Positions 1 to 11,161 are shown, counted from the first letter of the stretch. The stretch is DNA of 64,000 nucleotides from Planctomycetales bacterium 71-10 (GCA_001898385.1 MKTT01000083.1:25937-89936); one strand, 5' to 3'. Made by a program: numbers and translations. The notes: generated by a model from the letters alone, not told the origin.

Positions 1-2
1 GA

Positions 3-1010
3 GGCATCGAGTTCTACGACCGACTCCTCGACGTCCCCGGGCCCTCGGCCATCGCTCAGCTCTTCTACGCGGGCGTCTTCCTGGTGGTCGTCGCCGTGCT
101 GCTGCTGTCCGTGAACCGGATGCGCTGGCTGGGCCGCGCCCTGGGGATCGGCGGGGTCCTCTGCTTCATGCTGGCCATGTTCCTGATCCACGAGCAGAAG
201 GTCGTGGAGACGAAGGACGGCCGCGTCACCATCACCCACTGGCGGTATTCGCCCGCCACGCGGTTCCAGGTCCGCGTCGCCCTGCTGGGCCTCCCCGCGG
301 CGGCGGCGTTCCTGATGATGCAGGTCTACTGGTCCGTGAAGCGCCGGCAGCGGTCGCGGGTGCCGGCGCACCTCAAGGAGGGCCGCCTCCGGCTCCTCCG
401 CGGCGACCTGGACGGCGCGCTGGCCGAGTTCAACGGGATCCTGGACGTCTCCCCCTACCTGGGCGAGGCCTACGCCCACCGCGCGGGCGTCTACCAGGCC
501 CAGGGCCGGACCGACGACGCCCTGGCCGACCTCGACCAGGCGCTGCGGTGCGACCCGCAGCTCGCCGCCGCCTACCTCGTGCGGGGCCGCCTGCTGGCCG
601 ACCGCGGCTCCTTCGAGGCCGCCGGCGCCGACCTGGATCGCTACATCGCCATGCGGTCCAGCGACGTCGAGGGCTACCTCGCCCGCGGCCTCTGCCGGGC
701 CCGGGAGGGGCGGGACGCCGAGGCCGTCGTCGACCTCCAGCGCGTCCTCAGGCTGACGAACCATTCCGACTTCACCGACCCCGCCCGCGTCGAGCTGGAC
801 CGGCTCTACGCCAAGGTCCCCGAGGCCGAGGAGACCGAGGCCCTCCAGCCCCCCGAGGTGCCGATCAAGTCGGTCCTTTCCGCCTTGCCGAAGTACGACG
901 AGGACGCCGAGATCCCGGACGAGGTTCAGAGCCGGCCGGCCAGCGACCTCCCCAGCGCCACCCCGGCCGTGCAGGCGACTAGCCCCGACAAGACGCTGCC
1001 GCCCAGGTAG
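3..1010 (+). CDS. TPR-repeat membrane protein, 5' end outside window
   Basis: The reading frame is open to the left edge and the codons before the first GTG (position 84) still read as a sensible hydrophobic segment, so I take the true start to lie outside the window. The visible 335 residues hold three membrane segments in the first third (the last ends near codon 110), followed by about four tetratricopeptide repeats (roughly nucleotides 370-790) with the usual A-x-AH-x-x-G and G-x-x-x-x-A spacing, and a Pro/Glu-rich tail. TPRs mediate protein-protein contacts, so a membrane-anchored scaffold is likely; no enzymatic motif is seen. The last 85 bases overlap the convergent crcB tail. The function is not recognised beyond the fold. 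Confidence 0.75.
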   Translation, partial: GIEFYDRLLDVPGPSAIAQLFYAGVFLVVVAVLLLSVNRMRWLGRALGIGGVLCFMLAMFLIHEQKVVETKDGRVTITHWRYSPATRFQVRVALLGLPAAAAFLMMQVYWSVKRRQRSRVPAHLKEGRLRLLRGDLDGALAEFNGILDVSPYLGEAYAHRAGVYQAQGRTDDALADLDQALRCDPQLAAAYLVRGRLLADRGSFEAAGADLDRYIAMRSSDVEGYLARGLCRAREGRDAEAVVDLQRVLRLTNHSDFTDPARVELDRLYAKVPEAEETEALQPPEVPIKSVLSALPKYDEDAEIPDEVQSRPASDLPSATPAVQATSPDKTLPPR

Positions 1011-1330
1011 AGCGCCGCCGCCAGGAAGCGATCGCGCTCGATCAGCCCCACGGCCTCCAGCGTGTACGACGAGAACGTGGTGTAGCCGCCCAGGAACCCC
1101 ACCACGATCGCCAGCCGCGCCGGCTCGTTCCCGCCGAAGCGGTGCGCGAGGACCGCGGACGACAGGCCGATCAGCAGCGAGCCGGCCACGTTGATGCAGA
1201 ACGTGGCCCAGGGGAATTCCGGGCTCGTCCAGCGCGCCATCCAGACGGCCTGCCAGTACCGGGCGTTGACCCCCAGCGCCCCGCCGATCGTCAGGATGGC
1301 GACCTTCATCCAGGCTTCCGTCGTGATCAT
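926..1330 (-). CDS. crcB: Fluoride efflux channel CrcB/Fluc
   Basis: Encodes a 134-residue four-helix membrane protein of the CrcB/Fluc family, which exports fluoride as a dual-topology dimer. Family signatures are visible: the G-G-A-L-G start of helix 1, the N-V-A-G-S-L-L-I-G segment of helix 2 (pore Asn), and G-F-L-G-G-Y-T-T-F-S-S-Y in helix 3. That last motif holds the central Na site and the phenylalanine track; the second Phe of the usual TTFSTFS is Tyr here. The ATG at 1330 overlaps the fucU stop as ATGA, so translation is probably coupled; an internal ATG seven codons later is the alternative start. The 3' end overlaps the convergent TPR gene by 85 bp. No fluoride riboswitch is visible upstream of fucU. 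Confidence 0.9.
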   Translation of the reverse strand: MITTEAWMKVAILTIGGALGVNARYWQAVWMARWTSPEFPWATFCINVAGSLLIGLSSAVLAHRFGGNEPARLAIVVGFLGGYTTFSSYTLEAVGLIERDRFLAAALYLGGSVLSGLVACTAGVALGRSLAGRL

Positions 1331-1761
1331 TTGGGCGGGATGATCCCCTTCTTGATGATGATGTTGCCGTAAAGCGCCCCCTCGCCGGTGGCGACGACGC
1401 CGAACGTGGTCTTGGCGCGGTCGTAGAACGCGAACCGTTCGACCTGCTCCATCGCGATGTGCCGCCCCTCGGCGCTGTCGAGGATGCGCTGGTATTCGGC
1501 CCAGATCGGAGCCGGCTCGCCCGGCTTGTCGAGCCGCCGCATCACGGCGGCCGGGGCCTCGACGAAGCCGTCGAGCGGGAACAGCTCCAGGATCGCCTCC
1601 AGGATCGCCGGCACCCCATGGCCGTCGGCCCGGACGAGCCGCTTCGCGCAGGTGACGGCCGGGAAGTTGGCGTCGGCGATCACCAGCTCGTCGCCGTGCC
1701 CCATCTGGGCGATCAGGTGCAGCAGCTCCGGCGAGAGGATCGGCGGGATCTTCTTGAGCAT
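1327..1761 (-). CDS. fucU: L-fucose mutarotase family (RbsD/FucU)
   Basis: The 144-residue protein begins M-L-K-K-I-P-P-I-L-S-P-E-L-L and carries the M-G-H-G-D-E motif with the catalytic His, then L-V-I-A-D-A-N-F-P-A, which is the FucU form of the RbsD/FucU fold. These enzymes interconvert anomers of fucose or related sugars, and the length is normal. It sits directly before crcB with a 4-bp ATGA overlap. No fucose catabolic gene is in the window, so the substrate is inferred from family only; a ribose pyranase-like role is the alternative. Confidence 0.85.
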   Translation of the reverse strand: MLKKIPPILSPELLHLIAQMGHGDELVIADANFPAVTCAKRLVRADGHGVPAILEAILELFPLDGFVEAPAAVMRRLDKPGEPAPIWAEYQRILDSAEGRHIAMEQVERFAFYDRAKTTFGVVATGEGALYGNIIIKKGIIPPK

Positions 1762-1951
1762 CTCGGGCGTCCTGGCGTGATCCTAGAGAGTGTGATGCGC
1801 TCGGCCGCGGCGCTCGCGCGACGCCCCAGGATAATCCCCCGGCCGGCCGGAAGCCATGAGGCCCCGCCACCGGCCGCCGGGGTCGGACACGCCCCAACTC
1901 CTCTGGCTCTCGCGCCGCCCCCTCGGGACGATACTCCCGCCCCCCGCGGTT

Positions 1952-2914
1952 TCAATAGCCGTCGGCCGAGATGATCTCGCCGCCGGCCCGGGTGGCCAAG
2001 GTCTGCCAGTTGACCGGGCTGATGCTGCTCTTGATGAAGCGGACGGATCCGTCGACCATCAGGGCGTTCACGCCGCCGGGGTGGTAGCTCCAGTAGTCCT
2101 CGACGTGCGCCTCCTGGTCGTTGGGCGTGCGCGCCCCGTCCTCGGTCCCGGCAGGGCCGAGGATCATCGTGAACGCCTCCTCGGGGTCGACCTTGAACTT
2201 GTCGGTCCCCCCCTCGACCGACGAGGTCGTGAACAGCCAGCCGCCCACCGCCCGGCCCGTCCAGGTGACGTAGCTGAGGTTGTGGCTGCGCTCGCTCACG
2301 GCGATCGTGTTGCTGGTCCCGTCGGTCACCGCCGCGAAAGGCAGCTTGCTGTTGCGGAAGAACATCCCCGCCCCCCGCCCCGGTCCGTCGCCGATCTCCC
2401 CCACGCCGAACATCCCGACGTAGTTGGCGCTCCCCACGGTGTACATCGTCTGCGTGTTGGTCTCGTCTCGCACGGGGACCGTCAGCGGGGGGGAATCGGA
2501 CGGGCAGAGGTAAGCGGCGATCCGCATGGTCTGGATCGTGGTGTTGTGCGGCTGGGTGAGCGTGAAGTTGAAGTTGATCGCGTCGAACACCGCTCGCTGC
2601 TCGATCTGCGGCAGGATGAAGCTGGCCCACCCCCATCCGGGACCGATGTCGTCTTCGGCCGTGCCGGCGTCGCCGGAGTCCTTCTTGTAGAAGCTGGTAT
2701 ACCCGGGGGGGAAAACGCCGTGCGCGTCGTTGTAATTGTGCAGTGCCAGGCCGATCTGCTTGAGGTTGTTGGCGCACTGGGCACGGCGGGCGGCCTCGCG
2801 GGCCGCCTGTACGGCCGGCAGCAGGAGCGCGATCAGCACGGCGATGATGGCGATGACGACCAGCAGTTCGATCAGCGTGAACCCACGGGGCGCGCGGGCA
2901 TTCGAACGGGGCAT
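1952..2914 (-). CDS. DUF1559 prepilin-like secreted protein
   Basis: The 320-residue protein starts with a type IV prepilin-like signal: a short basic stretch, then [18 protein letters not shown] (cleavage after Gly, Glu at +5), followed by the Planctomycetes hallmark [19 protein letters not shown]. The body is the DUF1559 domain and the C-terminus has the usual D-G-S-V-R-F-I and G-G-E-I-I-S-A-D-Y pattern. Such proteins are amplified in planctomycete genomes and are thought to be surface pseudopilins; no precise role is known. I chose the ATG at 2914 because it places the signal at the N-terminus and lies just after a purine-rich GAGG; an upstream in-frame ATG would add 37 unlikely residues. 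Confidence 0.9.
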   Translation of the reverse strand: MPRSNARAPRGFTLIELLVVIAIIAVLIALLLPAVQAAREAARRAQCANNLKQIGLALHNYNDAHGVFPPGYTSFYKKDSGDAGTAEDDIGPGWGWASFILPQIEQRAVFDAINFNFTLTQPHNTTIQTMRIAAYLCPSDSPPLTVPVRDETNTQTMYTVGSANYVGMFGVGEIGDGPGRGAGMFFRNSKLPFAAVTDGTSNTIAVSERSHNLSYVTWTGRAVGGWLFTTSSVEGGTDKFKVDPEEAFTMILGPAGTEDGARTPNDQEAHVEDYWSYHPGGVNALMVDGSVRFIKSSISPVNWQTLATRAGGEIISADGY

Positions 2915-3095
2915 GGGACGACCTCCAGAGGATCGGATCGTGTCGATAGGAAGAGGATCGCCGCGGCGAGGCGGCCGTATCCGCGACGGATCAATCGGCT
3001 CGGGGGGCGCAGGGGCGGCGCGCAACGGGGCGCGGCGACGGCCGGACCGCTCATGCGGTCCGGTTCAGCTTAGGAAGCGAGCCCCCGGATCGGGG

Positions 3096-3440
3096 TCAGG
3101 CGACGGCCGGCGGCGCGCGGGGCGCGGAGGGTCCTTCGGGCGTTGCGAGGGCGACGGCCGGCGGCTCGTTGGGCGGCTGGATCGCCACGACGTCGACGAC
3201 CGGGACGTCGTCGGAGGAGAGGAAGAACGCCGCCTGGGCGTTCAGATGGCAGACCGGGCAGTCATCGTGAGGGGTCGGTGGTGGAGCCTTCGGCTCGCCC
3301 GGCGCGGGGACCCCGAGCGACGCGAGATGGGCCTCGTGGTCGACTCCGGGGAGGGTGTGCAGGACCGGGCCGGCCGTCGCGAGGATCGCGTAGGCCGCAG
3401 CGAACAGGGTCAGCAAGATCCGTCGGGATCGTGCCGGCAC
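3096..3440 (-). CDS. Small secreted protein with CxxC, unknown function
   Basis: A 114-residue product from a GTG start. It has a basic N-terminus (P-A-R-S-R-R), a hydrophobic signal segment (about residues 9-25), then a His/Cys patch with H-D-D-C-P-V-C-H around residues 58-65, and a Pro/Ala-rich tail. A signal peptide followed by a CPxC-type motif resembles the short DUF2946-like proteins found near metal-handling genes, but similarity cannot be confirmed by eye. It follows the DUF1559 gene's upstream region on the same strand, 181 bp away. The frame remains open upstream, but that extension would put charged residues before the signal segment, so GTG 3440 is preferred. Confidence 0.55.
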   Translation of the reverse strand: MPARSRRILLTLFAAAYAILATAGPVLHTLPGVDHEAHLASLGVPAPGEPKAPPPTPHDDCPVCHLNAQAAFFLSSDDVPVVDVVAIQPPNEPPAVALATPEGPSAPRAPPAVA

Positions 3441-3867
3441 GTCTTCAGCCCCATGGTCGTCGCGGATCGCGAGGACGCCCCCCCGATCGGCGATGCTTCA
3501 CGAACCAGTCTTGCGATGCCAAGATCGTGAGTCAATCTTAATTTTCCCTGGCCTTGATCTCTTTCCTGCTGGGTAAGCATTCGGACTCGATCCCTCAATA
3601 AACAGCTTCGAAATCTCGCTGAGGTCGTCCCAGAAGTCGTCCGCGCCTACCGTGGCCGGCCCCTCGACCGGTTCCCACTTGCGGCGGAAGTCCTATGCCA
3701 AGGATCTCCGAAGGGCCGAGACCCCTCCATCTCGCTAAGGTGTCGGGCCGGGCGTTCGGATTTCAGGTTTGCGATTTTCCGACGGGATCGGGCCGAATCC
3801 CGGGACGCGCGGGGCCTGCGGCGCCCATAGAGTGGTGTAGGGCGACACGAGGACTCGGGGGCGGGCG
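3441..3867. other. Intergenic region without a convincing gene
   Basis: Separates the small secreted protein from the divergent ECF sigma gene. Around 3530-3610 it is more A/T-rich than its surroundings, so promoters for both genes may lie here, but I cannot assign boxes with confidence. Short open frames here have no recognisable content. Confidence 0.4.
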
Positions 3868-6858
3868 ATGGGGAGGACGGGGGACGGGACGCTCCGGCGG
3901 ATCGAGGCGTTATTCCGGACGGGCCGGACGGGGTCGTGGAGCGACGGCCGGCTGCTGGCGAGCTTCGCCGACGGCCGCGGGGTCGAGCGCGAGGACGCCT
4001 TCGCGGCGCTGGTGCGCCGCCACGGGCCGATGGTCCTGGCCACCTGCCGTCGGATGCTGGGGGCGTCTCCCGACGCGGACGACGCCTTCCAGGCCGTGTT
4101 CCTCGTCCTGGCGCGCAAGGCGGGCTCGCTCCGCGACGTGGACGACGTCGGCGGCTGGCTGCGCGTGGTGGCGGTGCGGACCGGCCGCGAGGCGAGGGCG
4201 CGGGCGGCGAGGCTCCGCGCCCGCGAGGGCGCGGGACTGGGCGACTCCCACGCCGCCGCGGGCGTCGATCCCGACCTGTTCGAACTCCGGTCGGCGCTGG
4301 ACGAGGAGCTGGAGCGGCTGCCGGGAGGGTTCCGCGAGGCGATCCGCCTCTGCGAGCTGGAGGGGCTCTCGCGCCGCGAGGCGGCCGAGCGCCTGGGACT
4401 GGCCGAGGGGACGCTGTCGAGCCGCCTGGCGCGGGGACGGTCACTGCTGCGCGACCGGCTCGCCCGCCGCGGCCTGGCCGTCGGCCTGCTCGGCGCGGCC
4501 CTCGCGCCGGAGCCCCGCGCCGCCCTCGCCGACGCCGCCGCGTCTCTCGCCGTCCACACAACCCGATCCGGCGCGGCCCCCGGGACGGTCTCGGAGGCCG
4601 TCGCCTCCCTGGCCGAAGGGGCCTTCGCCATGCTCGTCGCGTCTCGCTGGAAATCCCTCGTCGCGTCCGCCGGGACGCTGGGCGTCCTCGCCCTCGCCGC
4701 CGGCCTCGCCTGGTCCCAGGCCGCCCCCGCGCCCGACGAGCCGCCGCCCGGGGCGCTCCCGAAGGTCACGCCCGCGGCCCCGTCGCCCGTCCACGTTTTC
4801 GTGATGGAAGCGGACGGCGGGCTCGTCGCCGGGGCCGAGGTGCGGCTTAACCCGTATACCTTCGACGAACGCATCGGGACGACCGGCCGGGACGGCCGGT
4901 GCGTCTTCCAAGACCCGCCCGGCCTTCCCGACGACCGCTCGGTCCTCGTCTCGGTCGACGGCGGCCGGTTGGTCGGCGCCTGGCGGTGGCGGCCCTTCAT
5001 GGACCGAGGCACACGCTCGGCCCCGGTCGGGATCGAGGTCCGGCCGCCGCGGGAGGTCGAGGTCCGCGTCGTCGACGTCCACGGCGAGCCCGTCGCGGGC
5101 GCCGAGGTGGAAGGCGTGGCCAATCGTCGTGTCGTCGCCCACGCCGAGGCGGGCGCCGACGGCCGCGCCCGCCTCCTCATCCCCGCGGGCGAAACCTCGC
5201 TCCGCTGGATCGCGGCCCGTCGGCGGGGCGTCGGCCTCGGCTATGCGGAGTTCGGAGACCAGGACCATCGCGGCACGGATATCGGGGTCGCAGCCTCCGA
5301 ATTGCCCCGGTCGGTCGAGGTCTCACTCGCGCCGCAGACGCCGGTCCAGATCCGGGTCGTCGACGAGGCCGGCGCGCCGGTCACGGCGGGGCGGGTCGTC
5401 CCGGGGGGCGGGATCTACCAGCCGGGGCACCGCCACAACCTCGCCTATGCGGGGCGGCTCGTGGGCGAGCGCATCGGCCCGGACGGCGTCGCGAGATTCG
5501 ACTGGTATCCTCGGTCCTCGCCGCGGGCCGACTTCGGGGCCGTGGTCCCGCCTCGGGGCGTCGGGTCGGTGGAAATCGGCTTCGGCGCCTCCGACTCCTA
5601 CCTCCTCCGGGTCCGCCGGCCGGCGACGATCCGAGGCCGGGTGACGATGCCGGACGGTTCGCCGGCGCGGGACGTTATGGTGCAGGGGCTCGCGGACGCC
5701 GCCGTCACCGCCGTCGACGGCTCCTACGAGATTGCGGCCTCGCCGGAGCCGATGCAGGCCGTGTGGGTCGTCGACGGCGAGTACGCCGCCCCCGCGCGGA
5801 TGGACGTCGTCCCCAGGGCCGAGGCGCCGGTGGAGGTCGACTTCCGGCTCGCGAAGGGGCTCCCCGTCCGGGGCGTCGTCACCGCCGGGCCCGATCATCA
5901 CCCCGAGCCGGGGCTGACCGTCTGGCTCGTCGAGGAGGGCGTGCCCATCCCCGAGGGCGTCCCGAAGGAGGGCGCCGCGGGGGATTCGCGGAAGGAAGCG
6001 ACCAAGGTGAAGCGGGATGAAGCCTACCTCGTCAAGAAGGAGGCCCCGGGGGCGGCACCGCAGCCGAGGGTGCGCAAGACCGGTCGGTCAGTCCTCGCGA
6101 CGACCGACGAACGCGGCCGATACACGTTCCGGGTCGCGCCGGGGACGTACCGGATCGCCGTGCCGACGCTGCGCCGGGCGGAGATCTTCGAGGTCCGCGA
6201 CGAGACCGGCGTCGTCCGGGACTTCCACAAGGACCGGCAGGAATCCCGGCTGCTCGCCGGCCGAGTGGTCGACGAGCGGGGCGAGCCCGTCGCCGGCGCC
6301 CGCGTCGAGGCCATGAGCACCGACGGTCTGTCCGCGACCCGCCCGCTTACGACCGACGGCGAGGGCCGATTCCGGGCCGACGCCCGGCCGGTCTCCCACT
6401 GGGTGACGGCGACGAGCGACGACGGATTGCTGGCCGGGTACATCGAGGCCGCGGCCGACGCGGAGGACTTCGAGGTCGTCATGAAGCCCGCCGCGCGGGC
6501 GACGGGGATCGTCTGCGACCGCTCCGGCGAGCCCAGGCCGCGGCAGATGCTGCTCTGGGAACGGCTCGCCGAGGGCCGACGCGAGGACGGGGAGGCGTGG
6601 ACCTTCACGATCCCCGGCCCGTCGACGTTCGCCGACGACGCCGGCCGATTCACGTCGCCGCCGCTGGTCCCCGGCCTCGAATACCGGGCCGAGCTGATCC
6701 CGCAGTCGAACCGGCCGCCGGATTTCGCGGACGTCGCCCTGGGGCCTGTCCGCCCGACGGGTCCCGGGCCGCTCGACCTGGGCGCGATGCGGGTCGACGA
6801 TCGGCCGCTCGAAGTGCAGTTTCGGGAGCGGAGGGAGCGGGAGCGGGAGGCGAAGTGA
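3868..6858 (+). CDS. ECF sigma factor fused to TM and carboxypeptidase-regulatory-like repeats
   Basis: A 996-residue fusion. Residues about 45-110 form sigma region 2 (F-A-A-L-V-R-R-H-G-P-M-V then D-A-D-D-A-F-Q-A-V-F), and residues 149-205 form region 4 with the helix-turn-helix S-R-R-E-A-A-E-R-L-G-L-A-E-G-T. After a linker there is one membrane segment (about 269-285, T-L-G-V-L-A-L-A-A-G-L-A-W). The remaining roughly 700 residues are repeated beta-sandwich units with V-x-D-x-x-G-x-P-V-A-G-A-x-V signatures, as in carboxypeptidase regulatory-like/Cna-B domains, which would lie outside the cytoplasm. ECF proteins with such C-terminal extensions (ECF01-Gob type) are known from Planctomycetes. 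I infer a membrane-tethered sigma factor that carries its own sensor; no separate anti-sigma gene is adjacent. Confidence 0.9.
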   Translation: MGRTGDGTLRRIEALFRTGRTGSWSDGRLLASFADGRGVEREDAFAALVRRHGPMVLATCRRMLGASPDADDAFQAVFLVLARKAGSLRDVDDVGGWLRVVAVRTGREARARAARLRAREGAGLGDSHAAAGVDPDLFELRSALDEELERLPGGFREAIRLCELEGLSRREAAERLGLAEGTLSSRLARGRSLLRDRLARRGLAVGLLGAALAPEPRAALADAAASLAVHTTRSGAAPGTVSEAVASLAEGAFAMLVASRWKSLVASAGTLGVLALAAGLAWSQAAPAPDEPPPGALPKVTPAAPSPVHVFVMEADGGLVAGAEVRLNPYTFDERIGTTGRDGRCVFQDPPGLPDDRSVLVSVDGGRLVGAWRWRPFMDRGTRSAPVGIEVRPPREVEVRVVDVHGEPVAGAEVEGVANRRVVAHAEAGADGRARLLIPAGETSLRWIAARRRGVGLGYAEFGDQDHRGTDIGVAASELPRSVEVSLAPQTPVQIRVVDEAGAPVTAGRVVPGGGIYQPGHRHNLAYAGRLVGERIGPDGVARFDWYPRSSPRADFGAVVPPRGVGSVEIGFGASDSYLLRVRRPATIRGRVTMPDGSPARDVMVQGLADAAVTAVDGSYEIAASPEPMQAVWVVDGEYAAPARMDVVPRAEAPVEVDFRLAKGLPVRGVVTAGPDHHPEPGLTVWLVEEGVPIPEGVPKEGAAGDSRKEATKVKRDEAYLVKKEAPGAAPQPRVRKTGRSVLATTDERGRYTFRVAPGTYRIAVPTLRRAEIFEVRDETGVVRDFHKDRQESRLLAGRVVDERGEPVAGARVEAMSTDGLSATRPLTTDGEGRFRADARPVSHWVTATSDDGLLAGYIEAAADAEDFEVVMKPAARATGIVCDRSGEPRPRQMLLWERLAEGRREDGEAWTFTIPGPSTFADDAGRFTSPPLVPGLEYRAELIPQSNRPPDFADVALGPVRPTGPGPLDLGAMRVDDRPLEVQFRERREREREAK

Positions 6859-6913
6859 AGACCGCCGCGTCCCTCCCCGCCGACGATGGGAAGGGACGCG
6901 GCGGGATGGGCCG

Positions 6914-8215
<1,302 letters not shown>

Positions 8216-8263
8216 CTGGGGTGTTCTCTTATATGTGTTGGGATCGAGGTGGGGGAAGGCGCG

Positions 8264-8342
8264 ACGCCCCGGGGGCCGGCGGGCGGCCCCGGGGCGTTTC
8301 GCTGAGAAGGGGGCGGCGGCGCGGGGGTCGCCCCCGGCCGCC
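8264..8342 (-). other. Two GC-rich hairpins between ahcY and DUF1015
   Basis: Two inverted repeats lie back to back: 8264-8297 (arms ACGCCCCGGGG-CC and its complement with one bulge) and 8315-8342 (GGCGGC arms enclosing CGGGG/CCCCG, with one bulged base). Neither is followed by a T-tract on either strand, so an intrinsic terminator is unlikely. They could slow polymerase, protect mRNA ends or mark a processing point in an ahcY-DUF1015 transcript. Confidence 0.4.
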
Positions 8343-8354
8343 GGGCGGGGCCGA

Positions 8355-9788
<1,434 letters not shown>

Positions 9789-9797
9789 GTTCAAAGT

Positions 9798-9801
9798 CTC
9801 C
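9798..9801 (-). promoter_or_regulatory. Ribosome binding site fixing the ahcY start
   Basis: GGAG on the minus strand, nine bases before GTG 9788. It is enclosed by a short inverted repeat, GTTCA (9810-9814) and TGAAC (9789-9793), that could mask it when the riboswitch is not folded. The site supports the GTG start over the longer frame. Confidence 0.7.
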
Positions 9802-9814
9802 GGAAACGATGAAC

Positions 9815-9896
9815 GGGCGCCGTTGCACGAAATCTCCACCCCATCGAGCCTGGCAGGCGCGCCCCTGCGCGCCGTCGCAGCGCCCCTCGACGGGAT
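9815..9896 (-). promoter_or_regulatory. SAH riboswitch (S-adenosylhomocysteine aptamer)
   Basis: On the minus strand the ahcY leader reads as an SAH riboswitch. P1 pairs 9896-9886 with 9848-9838 (eleven pairs, two of them G-U). The conserved GGGCGCTGCGAC core follows the 5' arm of P1. P2 is a seven-pair hairpin, GGCGCGC/GCGCGCC (9873-9867 with 9862-9856), with an AGGG loop. GCCAGGCTCGA then closes P1. Downstream, CAACGGCGCCC (9825-9815) can pair with GGGCGC of the core to make the pseudoknot. This matches the known class (core GGCGCTGC, CCAGGCTCG, 3' GGCGC strand). The class turns genes on when SAH rises; the RBS lies 14 bases after the pseudoknot strand, so control of translation initiation is plausible. 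Assignment rests on motif and pairing, not on a covariance search. Confidence 0.9.
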
Positions 9897-10291
9897 GGCG
9901 TCGGCCCGCCGACTTGGGCGGGCCTCCGTGTCGGGGCGAGGCCCCGATTAGGCCCATTCATACCAAACCGCGACGACCGGCGACAAGGCGAACGGCTCGC
10001 GCGGGTCTAGCTCTCGATCTCGGAGATGGATCGGGGGCGAGTCCCCGGGGGGATGGATGGGGCGGCCGGCCCGGCCGCCCGGAGTAGGCCCGCTTCGGGG
10101 CGACCGGACCGGTCACCCCACCTCCGATCCGCCGAATCTCCAGGATCGAGAGCGCCACCCGGTTCGCGCCCCACGCCGGGCCGCTTTTGACCGCCGCGCC
10201 GGCTTGCGGGTAAGATGTCCGGCCGTCGCCGGTCGTCGCGATCCGGCCGTTTCCTCGCCCTTCGCCCTGGTTCGAGTGGAGTCCGCCCGCC

Positions 10292-10858
10292 GTGGTGCCC
10301 GCCAAGGATTTCAAGCGCCGGATGGTCGTCGAGATCGACGGCGCGCCGCACATGATCGAGCAGATCCAGGTCCAGACGCCCTCGGCCCGGGGCGCGGCGA
10401 CGCTGTACAAGATCAAGGCCCGCAACCTCAAGACGAAGAACCGCGTCGAGAAGGCGTACCGCGGGACCGACGCCCTGAACGAGTCGAGCTTCGAGCGCAA
10501 GCCGATCCAGTACCTCTACCGCGACGGCGACGAGCTGCATTTCATGGACTCGGGGGACTTCTCGCAGTTCTCCTTCCGGGCCGACGACCTGGCCGACCAG
10601 CTCCCGTTCCTGAGCGAGAACATGCCGGGCGTGGAGGCCCTGGTGGTCGACGACGAGGTGATCGCCATCGACCTGCCCGACACGATCGAGATGACCATCG
10701 TCGACACCGCGCCCGGCGTCCGGGGGAACTCGGCGACCGGCCGGACCAAGCCCGCCACCCTCTCCACCGGCCACGTCGTCCAGGTGCCCGAGCACATGGA
10801 GCCGCAGACCGCCGTCCGCGTGGACACCCGCACCGGCGAATACCTCGGGCGCGTCTGA
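10292..10858 (+). CDS. yeiP: Elongation factor P paralogue, YeiP/EfpL type
   Basis: A 188-residue three-domain EF-P-like protein that should bind stalled ribosomes near the E site and help form difficult peptide bonds. The loop in domain I reads Q-T-P-S-A-R-G-A-A-T-L-Y-K, which matches the YeiP/EfpL form (Q-S-P-T-A-R-G-A-A-T-L-Y-K in Escherichia coli) rather than canonical EF-P (P-G-K-G-Q-A). Arginine therefore replaces the usual modified lysine at the loop tip. The C-terminal half has T-A-P-G-V-R-G and K-P-A-T-L-S-T-G and ends in Y-L-G-R-V, all YeiP-like. It starts at GTG 10292 (or the adjacent GTG 10295); GGAG at 10278-10281 is well placed. It is divergent from ahcY. No modification enzyme gene is adjacent. 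Confidence 0.88.
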   Translation: MVPAKDFKRRMVVEIDGAPHMIEQIQVQTPSARGAATLYKIKARNLKTKNRVEKAYRGTDALNESSFERKPIQYLYRDGDELHFMDSGDFSQFSFRADDLADQLPFLSENMPGVEALVVDDEVIAIDLPDTIEMTIVDTAPGVRGNSATGRTKPATLSTGHVVQVPEHMEPQTAVRVDTRTGEYLGRV

Positions 10859-11161
10859 GCCCGCCCTGCCCGCACGCCTCCCGCAGCCGGTCGCGACGCC
10901 GCGGCCGGCGCGGTCTCGCCGACCCGTCGAAAGGGGCCGGCGCGTCAGAACCGCCTTGCCGGGCCGCCGGATTCGGCGCGAATAGGGGCCGTCGGGAAAT
11001 CGTCTGTTAAACTGGAATGTGATCGCCCGACCTCGCCGTCGCGGCCTCTCTTCTCCGACAGACGACACCCAAGAATCCCACGACCCGCCCGGGACTTCGA
11101 TCGACCCGGGCCGCCCTCGCGCGGCCTCCCCGGGCCATTTCGATACGGAAGGCGCCTACCC
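10859..11161 (+). other. Intergenic leader of the Gly/Met-repeat gene
   Basis: About 300 bp without a coding signal. A more A/T-rich patch at 10998-11025 (GTTAAACTGGAATGTGAT) could hold the promoter of the following gene, but no clean -35/-10 pair can be named. Confidence 0.3.

Noticed and set aside
1762..1951. Fluoride riboswitch for crcB
   Set aside because: No fluoride aptamer motif could be seen upstream of fucU-crcB on the minus strand.
3410..3598. A 62-codon minus-strand frame
   Set aside because: It overlaps the start of the small secreted protein, and has no signal, motif or good ribosome binding site.
8264..8342. Intrinsic terminator after ahcY
   Set aside because: The hairpins are strong but no T-tract follows on either strand.
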